Shown: positions 26,001 to 31,230 of the stretch, piece by piece
How positions within the stretch are numbered: the first letter of the stretch is position 1
Layout of the letters: each line of letters begins with the position of its first letter
Assembly: GCF_025566965.1 (NCBI RefSeq)
Contig: NZ_JAOQJL010000004.1
Location: forward strand, 100,445 to 164,444
DNA length: 64,000 nt
DNA from: Blautia_A ammoniilytica
Lineage (GTDB): Bacteria; Bacillota; Clostridia; Lachnospirales; Lachnospiraceae
Direction: 5' to 3'
Program-made: the position numbers and the translations under genes
Notes under the pieces: generated by a model
Told to the model about the DNA's origin: nothing
Databases searched by the model: none
What the model saw: only the letters and a program-made list of their open reading frames with translations

Positions 26001-26066
26001 AAAGTAACGGATGAATACTTAAGTCACACGGATTTTGTAAGAAATGTGATCATTCCGGCCAAGTGA
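23001..26066 (+). CDS. Large secreted SpaA/Cna-B domain adhesin of the TasA cluster
   Basis: A 1021-residue exported protein. Signal peptide at about 8-32, a Glu/Asp-rich stretch to about 130, a large N-terminal domain, then a fimbrial isopeptide-forming D2-like domain (about 455-590) and four SpaA/Cna-B-like beta domains (about 592-690, 695-795, 799-885, 887-1015). Typical pieces are KTDAAGKELPGALFEI and YTVSEINPPAGY, GYIPGTYCYQETNIPEGYAG, and LTELEAPAGYKKG. Lys and Glu for intramolecular isopeptide bonds are plausibly present. There is no LPxTG motif or C-terminal membrane helix, so it is not conventionally wall-anchored. Possible role: adhesin or cap attached to the TasA-like fibre (inference). 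Confidence 0.78.
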   Translation: MYNKKKKGRIRLLAGMVAVLLLAGSGLGYVQAENTESRNGQSSQELEETYQNWEIKDVDESLSENSGDDLASDLEAAAEISEIPEEIEDVEEVMEETDLLNQQEADEEFSDENGEIHEHIEDELADPDLKNEITAVTEGKAIISSGSEYRLVTAGSEVYKGNYNLLGDSNNRKKFVFVPFNNAGNDVAYLEVGGVIYFVPRNMNAAGKYGFLVQNVGFNSEMNCGLDMRFTVTGYKDYVLDDNGNGVSGIYPAFGFWKKYGLCFAFGGADQNIRIEILKHGTSIPVKGDYSFRWLDIDAGQRFGIRLLDGTLAGRYAMKSCSAYYQNDFPRFNQTYQMVNAAQNTDYHGKTGKWMDGTVYWELKDCSKLNLLIATAGNSKQGRRPAESSREKYAQYSTGKFPEDTGVDMGLLAWDGESYGARENPQKIYKYVSNTEVSLAELAGKTENLVGAAGDSFYYYLTNHVPVEAPAYYYNQYTIADMLPVGAAYDGSVQVIKGETGEDVTGWFQISTEGQGITFQSVHLSNSDFYGSTYIFKIRVRMDTSQLQPTAEGNYLVYRISNSASVTSCHKTDTQAKTAVSQPVYTILKELGKGKICIRKTDAAGKELPGALFEIRSAENIYSPAGALLLEEGTIVQQLTLTSGKGISDPLYAGKYTVSEINPPAGYCADPIPQTVEVKSTGYENQPSEAVFINSPTTVYLKKISERLDGENEYTPLQGVGFMVWNKDSGKETGQKLFTDSQGLILLSGYIPGTYCYQETNIPEGYAGDLISGEFVIDEKGLCQGEKEHVILVENSCIKAEFLKVDKSTGQPISGAKLQLTDDKGKVVETWVSGEKPYRIYRIPKGLYTLTELEAPAGYKKGKPVTCQIEASDQLQSFRIMNVKYVTIKLQKTIHSEEIVKAHGTPCFFLGVAGQDLDGESYTLFKEVRFPEVGIQEKKEYSVMISFQVPAGQYQAFEEKTARYMLEEIRNVKNGSITADGCVDFQLSGNQDGEAEFVNKKVTDEYLSHTDFVRNVIIPAK

Positions 26067-26077
26067 AAAAATAAGTG

Positions 26078-26154
26078 GTGCCAGACAAAAATTAATGTGC
26101 CAGGTAAAAATATGCGTGCCAGACAAAAAATATGTGTGTCAGGCAAAAATAAGT
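26078..26154 (+). repeat. Four tandem 19-20-bp repeats after the adhesin gene
   Basis: Units begin at 26078, 26097, 26116 and 26136 with consensus GTGCCAGRYAAAAATAWRY. They occupy the whole space between the adhesin stop and the tRNA promoter. There are no unique spacers, so this is not a CRISPR. No long open frame or dyad is inside. Confidence 0.85.
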
Positions 26155-26155
26155 G

Positions 26156-26184
26156 TTGACAATTAACCGGTTCTCTGCTAATAT
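26156..26184 (+). promoter_or_regulatory. Promoter of tRNA-Thr
   Basis: Consensus TTGACA (26156-26161) and TAATAT (26179-26184) with a 17-base spacer, about 35 bases before the tRNA. It is among the strongest sigma-A promoters in the window. Confidence 0.8.
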
Positions 26185-26219
26185 AATTGACTGTGAGCGG
26201 CAAAAAGCTTGCAGTCAGT

Positions 26220-26292
26220 GCTGCTGTGGCTCAGTCGGTAGAGCGTCGCCTTGGTAAGGCGGAGGTCACGGGTCCGATTCCCGTCAGCAGCT
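26220..26292 (+). tRNA. tRNA-Thr (anticodon GGT)
   Basis: 73-base cloverleaf: acceptor stem GCTGCTG (from 26220) pairs with CAGCAGC (to 26291), discriminator T at 26292. D-arm GCTC..GAGC, anticodon stem CGCC/GGCG with loop TTGGTAA giving anticodon GGT, and T-loop GGTCCGATTCC. CCA is not encoded. It has its own promoter and terminator. Confidence 0.95.
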
Positions 26293-26293
26293 T

Positions 26294-26324
26294 TAAAGTC
26301 CTTGATTTTCAAGGACTTTTTTTC
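26294..26324 (+). terminator. Terminator of tRNA-Thr
   Basis: AAAGTCCTTG-atttt-CAAGGACTTT hairpin followed by T residues, starting two bases after the tRNA. Confidence 0.9.
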
Positions 26325-26383
26325 TAAATAAAAATGCTTACAAGCGGGAAAAAGTAAGACCATTAGCAATAGGAGGGGAAAAG

Positions 26384-28051
26384 ATGGAAAACGAAACCAT
26401 TTCCAAGAATTTTATTGAGAATATTATTGATAAAGATCTGGCAGAGGGAGTTTATGACACTGTTCATACCCGTTTTCCGCCGGAGCCAAATGGTTATCTG
26501 CATATTGGCCATGCAAAGTCTATTCTTTTGAATTATGGTCTTGCTAAAGAATACAATGGTAAATTTAATATGCGTTTTGATGATACAAACCCGACCAAAG
26601 AAAAATCAGAGTTTGTAGATTCTATTAAAGAAGATATCCATTGGCTGGGAGCAGATTGGGAAGACAGACTGTTTTTTGCGTCTGATTATTTTCCACAGAT
26701 GTATGAGGCTGCTGTAAAGCTGATCAAAAAAGGTAAAGCTTATGTTTGTGATCTGACTGCTGAACAGATCCGTGAGTATAGGGGAACCCTGACAGAGCCG
26801 GGAAAGGAAAGCCCTTACCGCAACCGTTCTGTAGAAGAAAACCTGAATTTATTTGAAGAGATGAAGGAAGGCAAATATGGTGATGGAGAGAAAGTACTGA
26901 GAGCCAAAATTGATATGGCATCTCCAAACATGAATATGCGTGATCCTGTTATTTACAGAGTTGCTCATCGTACCCATCACAGAACAGGAGACACCTGGTG
27001 TATTTATCCAATGTATGATTTCGCACACCCCATTGAGGATGCTATTGAAGGGATCACCCATTCTATCTGCACCTTGGAGTTTGAGGATCACAGACCGCTT
27101 TATAACTGGGTGGTAGAGGAACTAGAGTATCCCCATCCGCCAAAACAGATCGAGTTTGCAAAGCTGTATCTTACCAATGTGGTAACTGGTAAACGTTATA
27201 TCAAAAAGCTTGTAGAAGATGGTATTGTAGATGGTTGGGATGATCCGCATCTTGTATCTATTGCAGGTCTTCGCAGGAGAGGATATACACCTGAATCTAT
27301 TAAGAAATTTGTAGAGCTTTGCGGTGTTTCCAAGGCAGACAGTTCTGTCGATTATGCAGCACTGGAATACTGCATCAGAGAAGATCTTAAGTTAAAAAGA
27401 CCGCGTATGATGGCTGTTCTGGATCCTATCAAACTGGTGATTGATAATTATCCGGAAGATCAGATTGAATATCTGGATGCTCCTAACAATATGGAGAATG
27501 AAGCTCTGGGCAATCGGAAGATACCATTTGGAAAAGAATTGTATATCGAAAGAGAAGATTTCATGATCGAACCTCCTAAGAAATACAAAAGACTTTTCCT
27601 AGGAACAGAGGTACGCCTGATGAATGCATACTTTGTCACATGCACCGGATTTGAAGCGGATGATGATGGTACTGTACGGGTAGTGCATTGTACCTATGAT
27701 CCGGCTACCAAGGGAGGTAATGCACCGGATGGACGTAAAGTAAAAGGGACGATCCATTGGGTAGAAGCAACCCATGCAGGAAAAGTCCAGGTTCGTCTGT
27801 ATGAGAACATTGTAGATGAGGAAAAGGGTGTATACAATAAAGAAGATGGTTCCCTGAACCTGAATCCGAATTCTCTGGTTAAAGCAGAGGCCTATGTGGA
27901 ACCTGCACTGTTGGAAGCAAAGGGATATGACAGCTATCAGTTTGTGCGGAATGGTTTCTTCTGTGCGGATATTCATGATTCAAAAGAAGGGCAGCCTGTC
28001 TTTAACAGGATCGTATCATTGAAGAGCAGCTTTAAACTTCCAAAAGCATAA
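26384..28051 (+). CDS. glnS: Glutaminyl-tRNA synthetase
   Basis: Class I synthetase of 555 residues. The catalytic region shows RFPPEPNGYLHIGHAKS (HIGH motif near 40), MRFDDTNPTKE, and a C-terminal beta-barrel anticodon-binding domain from about 340. The MSK-like loop is not the canonical KMSKS: YIKKLVEDGIVDGWDDPH follows TNVVTGKRYIKK, typical of GlnRS. It is distinguished from GltX by length, the C-terminal double barrel and the DTWCIYPMYDFAHPIEDA block. ATG follows TAGGAGG. Possession of GlnRS in a Firmicute suggests coexistence with, or replacement of, the GatCAB route for Gln. Confidence 0.94.
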   Translation: MENETISKNFIENIIDKDLAEGVYDTVHTRFPPEPNGYLHIGHAKSILLNYGLAKEYNGKFNMRFDDTNPTKEKSEFVDSIKEDIHWLGADWEDRLFFASDYFPQMYEAAVKLIKKGKAYVCDLTAEQIREYRGTLTEPGKESPYRNRSVEENLNLFEEMKEGKYGDGEKVLRAKIDMASPNMNMRDPVIYRVAHRTHHRTGDTWCIYPMYDFAHPIEDAIEGITHSICTLEFEDHRPLYNWVVEELEYPHPPKQIEFAKLYLTNVVTGKRYIKKLVEDGIVDGWDDPHLVSIAGLRRRGYTPESIKKFVELCGVSKADSSVDYAALEYCIREDLKLKRPRMMAVLDPIKLVIDNYPEDQIEYLDAPNNMENEALGNRKIPFGKELYIEREDFMIEPPKKYKRLFLGTEVRLMNAYFVTCTGFEADDDGTVRVVHCTYDPATKGGNAPDGRKVKGTIHWVEATHAGKVQVRLYENIVDEEKGVYNKEDGSLNLNPNSLVKAEAYVEPALLEAKGYDSYQFVRNGFFCADIHDSKEGQPVFNRIVSLKSSFKLPKA

Positions 28052-28064
28052 AGATAAATAGAAA

Positions 28065-28098
28065 GGGGATGCAGCCTGTATTAAAGGCCTGCATCCCC
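28065..28098. terminator. Bidirectional terminator between glnS and the convergent small gene
   Basis: GGGGATGCAG (28065-28074) pairs with CTGCATCCCC (28089-28098), a 10-pair GC-rich stem between converging genes. A-rich flanks on the left and T-rich on the right are modest. Confidence 0.7.
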
Positions 28099-28106
28099 TG
28101 AATTAT

Positions 28107-28484
28107 TTATTCCACAGGAATTTCGGTTGTAGTTTCATCAGCTGCATCTTCCTGGGGAGCATCAGTAGTCTTATCAGTTTCATTCTTTGCTTCCGGTTGG
28201 GAGTTGTCAGCAGTTGTGGTTTCGTCAGCTGTATCTTCCTGGGAAGCGGCTGTAACGTCATTTTCAGTTTCATCGTTTGGAGATGGTTCCCAGGACTGGA
28301 ATGCTTCTTTAGATTCCTTTGCAGGCTTTTCTTCAGATTCGTCCTGATCAAAGTCTTCATCATCAAAATCAAAATCCTCAAGATCCGTGCGATTTTTCAA
28401 AAAAGCTGCAGCAATAGCACCAGCAGCAGCGGCTGTCAGAGCGCCAACAGCGACAAATCCCCAGTATTTATTAATTTTTGCCAT
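28107..28484 (-). CDS. Small membrane protein with acidic repeated tail, unknown function
   Basis: A 125-residue protein. One hydrophobic alanine/glycine-rich helix (about 8-29: WGFVAVGALTAAAAGAIAAAF) is followed by a highly acidic low-complexity tail containing two near-identical pieces QEDTADETTT and QEDAADETTT. On the minus strand AAAGGAG stands at the right distance from the ATG, which supports real expression although composition is biased. Convergent with glnS, divergent from maf. No family recognised. Confidence 0.65.
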   Translation of the reverse strand: MAKINKYWGFVAVGALTAAAAGAIAAAFLKNRTDLEDFDFDDEDFDQDESEEKPAKESKEAFQSWEPSPNDETENDVTAASQEDTADETTTADNSQPEAKNETDKTTDAPQEDAADETTTEIPVE

Positions 28485-28596
28485 GGTGATATACTCCTTT
28501 CATATTATGAGTAAAACCAAGTGATTAGATTACTCATTTCTAATGTGTCCATTGTAATACTTTTGCCTGAAAAAGAAAAGAAAAATATAAAAGAAG

Positions 28597-28625
28597 TTGC
28601 ATGGCAGTAAGGGAGAGGGTATACT
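28597..28625 (+). promoter_or_regulatory. Promoter of the maf-HAD operon
   Basis: TTGCAT (28597-28602) and TATACT (28620-28625), spacer 17. The predicted transcription start near 28632 excludes the upstream in-frame starts of the next gene. Confidence 0.6.
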
Positions 28626-28669
28626 ATAGCATGTTAAAAATCGAAGAAAAAGAATTTGCAGGAGGAATT

Positions 28670-29260
28670 ATGGATAATATTATTCTGGCATCTGCATCTC
28701 CGCGCAGGAAAGAACTTCTGCAGCTGGCAGGAGTAAGTTTTACAGTACTTCCTGCAACAGGAGAAGAACAGATCAGTACAGATATCCCATGGGAAGCGGT
28801 GGAACAGTTATCCTTCCAGAAAGCACAGATGGTGGCTGAAAGCCATTTTTGGGAAGAGGGAACTCTGGTTATAGGAGCAGATACCATCGTTGTTTATCAG
28901 GAAAAGATACTTGGAAAGCCAAAAGATGCAAAAGACGCAGTACAAACACTGCTTTGCCTTCAAGGGAATACTCATCAGGTATACACAGGTGTGACAGTTT
29001 TCAAAAAACAGGCTGGCCAGTGGCTTACCAATACGTTCTGGGAATGTACAGATGTTACGTTCTACCCGGTGTCTTTGGAAGAAATCCAAGCATATGTAAA
29101 AACAGGCGAGCCAATGGATAAGGCTGGAAGCTATGGGATCCAGGGGGCTTTCGGGATTTATGTAAAAGAGATTAAGGGAGATTACAATAATGTGATCGGC
29201 CTTCCTGTTGGACGGCTTTTATACGAAACGAAAAAAATGGGGATAAATCTGAAAGGATGA
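28670..29260 (+). CDS. maf: Maf-family nucleoside triphosphate pyrophosphatase
   Basis: A 196-residue house-cleaning pyrophosphatase acting on non-canonical or modified nucleotides (dTTP/UTP/m5-type in the Maf family). The start ILASASPRRKELLQLAG is the Maf signature; GADTIVVYQEKILGKPKD near 68-86 and YTGVTVF hold catalytic Asp and Lys. ATG 28670 is preceded by AGGAGG, and the promoter at 28597 implies that the frame extension to 28601 is untranslated. It heads an operon with two HAD hydrolases. In Bacillus Maf affects septum formation. Confidence 0.9.
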   Translation: MDNIILASASPRRKELLQLAGVSFTVLPATGEEQISTDIPWEAVEQLSFQKAQMVAESHFWEEGTLVIGADTIVVYQEKILGKPKDAKDAVQTLLCLQGNTHQVYTGVTVFKKQAGQWLTNTFWECTDVTFYPVSLEEIQAYVKTGEPMDKAGSYGIQGAFGIYVKEIKGDYNNVIGLPVGRLLYETKKMGINLKG

Positions 29261-29264
29261 GATT

Positions 29265-29930
29265 ATGAGAAAAGCGTGTATTTTCGATCTGGATGGAACA
29301 CTGGCATTTACACTGGATTCAATGGCGACTGTGGCTAATCAGGTGCTTACAGAATTGGGACTTAGAGAACTTCCTACTGAAAAATTTAAATATTATTGTG
29401 GGGACGGGGCAGATATGCTGGTTCGCAGATGTCTGGAAGATGCAGGAGATCCCCAGCTGGACCATTATGAAGAGGCAAGAAAAATGTACAGAGAAAGGTT
29501 TGACCAGGATCCACTTTATAAGGTTTCTGTATATCCGCATATGATGGAAGCTTTAAATGCGTTAAAAGAAACTGGGGTCAAAATTGCTGTTTGTTCTAAC
29601 AAGCCCCATATTGCTTCTGTAAAAGTGGTAGAGGAACTGTTTGGGGATCTTTTTGATGTGGTGATCGGACAAAGCTCCCAGATTCGCAGGAAACCTGCAC
29701 CGGATGAACCTTTAAAGGCAGCACAGATCATGAATGTAAAGCCAGAAGAATGTATGTATTTTGGAGATACTGGCACAGACATGCAGACAGGAAAAGCGGC
29801 TGGCATGCTGACTGTGGGTGTGCTTTGGGGATATCGCACAAAAGACGAATTGATTGCAAACGGTGCAGATCTTCTGCTTGAAACACCGAAAGATATATGG
29901 AAAATTTACAGGGAGAAAAAAGATGATTAA
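29265..29930 (+). CDS. HAD-family phosphatase, phosphoglycolate phosphatase-like
   Basis: A 221-residue HAD superfamily hydrolase with a C1 helical cap. Motif I FDLDGTLAFT (nucleophile Asp near 8), motif II CSNKP near 110, motif III Lys in IRRKPAP near 146 and motif IV FGDTGTDMQTG near 167 are all present. Four bases separate it from maf. Substrate could be phosphoglycolate, pyrophosphate or another small phosphoester; the sequence does not decide. Its stop overlaps the next gene's start region by eight bases. Confidence 0.86.
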   Translation: MRKACIFDLDGTLAFTLDSMATVANQVLTELGLRELPTEKFKYYCGDGADMLVRRCLEDAGDPQLDHYEEARKMYRERFDQDPLYKVSVYPHMMEALNALKETGVKIAVCSNKPHIASVKVVEELFGDLFDVVIGQSSQIRRKPAPDEPLKAAQIMNVKPEECMYFGDTGTDMQTGKAAGMLTVGVLWGYRTKDELIANGADLLLETPKDIWKIYREKKDD

Positions 29931-30744
29931 ATTGATCGCAAGTGATCTGGACGGAACTTTGCTGCTAAACGGAGCGCAGGATCTGCCAGAGGAAATGTTT
30001 GATCTGATTCCAAGACTGAAAAAAGCGGGGATTCTTTTTGCTGCTGCCAGCGGAAGACAGTATGCGAATATGAGACGTCTGTTTGCCCCGGTAGTATCAG
30101 ACATGGCATTTATATGTGAAAACGGTGCATTAGTGGTAAAAGACGATAAGATCCTATATCAGGAAATCTTTGACTCAGACCTGATGAAAGATATCATCCA
30201 GGCAGTAAATGAAAAGGAAGGTGCAGAATATTCTTGCTCTACAAAAGATTTTTACTATATTCAGCCGAAAACAGAGGAATATTACAATCTGCTCAAGAAT
30301 GTGGTGAAATGTGACTGTAAGGTGATCAAAGGTGTGGAGGAGATCACGCTTCCTTGTTTGAAAATGGCAGTATATGAGCCGGCAGGAGTTACAGATGAAT
30401 GTATAAAATACTGGCAGAACCGGTTCAGTGATCGTTGTAAGGTTGTGACGTCAGGAACGGTATGGATTGATTTTATACCTTTTCAGACAAATAAAGCCAT
30501 TGGTCTGCGAACTTTACAGGATATGTATGGTATTGCAGCAGATGAGTGTATAGCCTTTGGGGATGAATACAATGATATTGAAATGCTTCAGGCAGTAAAA
30601 TACAGCTTTGCCATGACACATTCCAAGCCGGGGGTACGTGCTTCGGCAGATTTTGAGGCAGAAAGAGAAGAGCCGGTGTTGGAGGCTATTCTTCAGTCGG
30701 AGGGAAATATAGAGAAAATTCCCCTTACTCCGGCGAGAAGATAA
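29923..30744 (+). CDS. Cof-type HAD phosphatase
   Basis: A 273-residue HAD hydrolase with a C2 (Cof) cap. IASDLDGTLLLNG near residue 7 is motif I; AASGRQYANM near 43 is motif II; NKAIGL (Lys) and FGDEYNDIEML near 212 are motifs III and IV. Family members dephosphorylate sugar phosphates, FMN or pyridoxal phosphate. ATG 29923 lies within the end of the upstream HAD gene with GGGAGAAAAA ahead; the frame extension to 29854 is inside that gene and is rejected. Confidence 0.86.
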   Translation: MIKLIASDLDGTLLLNGAQDLPEEMFDLIPRLKKAGILFAAASGRQYANMRRLFAPVVSDMAFICENGALVVKDDKILYQEIFDSDLMKDIIQAVNEKEGAEYSCSTKDFYYIQPKTEEYYNLLKNVVKCDCKVIKGVEEITLPCLKMAVYEPAGVTDECIKYWQNRFSDRCKVVTSGTVWIDFIPFQTNKAIGLRTLQDMYGIAADECIAFGDEYNDIEMLQAVKYSFAMTHSKPGVRASADFEAEREEPVLEAILQSEGNIEKIPLTPARR

Positions 30745-30762
30745 TTCCATGCAAGCAGGAGA

Positions 30763-30813
30763 CACCACTAAATAGAAAACACAACTAAATAGGAAACACA
30801 ACTAAATAGGAAA
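30763..30813 (+). repeat. Three tandem 17-bp repeats
   Basis: Units 30763-30779, 30780-30796 and 30797-30813; the last two are identical (CACAACTAAATAGGAAA) and the first differs at two positions. They fill the gap between the Cof gene and the next ribosome site. Confidence 0.85.
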
Positions 30814-30836
30814 CTGAACAGCAGGAGGAAAATAAT

Positions 30837-31094
30837 ATGTATACAGAAGAATGCATTAACATATTTCTGAAAAAACAGGGACAGCTTTTTGATGAACCAG
30901 TAGCAGAGAATCCGGAAGAGGCAGAGGCTTTTCTGGAAGACTGCATGGCGGTTGTGGTAGATTCCATCAAGGATGTAAAAGTATATCTGTCCGGAATGGG
31001 CGCAGATGTAGATGGACTTTCAGATGAAGAACTGGAAGAAGAAAGTGAAGTTTTTCCTCTTCCTGATGGAACATATTTGATCGTAGAAGGGTGA
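30837..31094 (+). CDS. Small acidic protein of unknown function
   Basis: An 85-residue acidic soluble protein (many Glu and Asp), beginning MYTEECINIF and ending LPDGTYLIVEG. AGGAGG at proper spacing before the ATG supports expression. No motif, membrane segment or metal site is obvious; two cysteines (near 6 and 34). It might be the last gene of the maf operon across the 17-bp repeats or be transcribed alone. No function assigned. Confidence 0.65.
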   Translation: MYTEECINIFLKKQGQLFDEPVAENPEEAEAFLEDCMAVVVDSIKDVKVYLSGMGADVDGLSDEELEEESEVFPLPDGTYLIVEG

Positions 31095-31113
31095 AACTGT
31101 CAGGTAAATCCAT

Positions 31114-31144
31114 TTTACATGAAGGAAAAAAAGTCTGCTATAAT
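31114..31144 (+). promoter_or_regulatory. Promoter of the large surface protein gene
   Basis: TATAAT (31139-31144) is preceded by TTTACA (31114-31119) at 19 bases, or TTACAT at 18. The leader then contains TCCGG/CCGGA arms near 31173 and 31201. Confidence 0.5.
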
Positions 31145-31230
31145 ACATATAGAAAATAAAACAGCAGATATATCCGGATCAGAATTAGTGATATGATTTG
31201 CCGGACATAAAATGTAAAGGAGGATGGCAT

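Noticed and set aside
23001..26066. LPxTG sorting signal on the Cna-B adhesin
   Set aside because: The C-terminus ends in VIIPAK without a hydrophobic helix or basic tail, so no sorting signal is claimed.
26078..26154. CRISPR-like array
   Set aside because: Units are contiguous, with no unique spacers, and no cas genes are present.
26220..26292. tRNA-Thr as attachment site for an integrated island covering the matrix cluster
   Set aside because: No duplicate of the tRNA 3' end is visible near 18.2 kb and no integrase is in the window.
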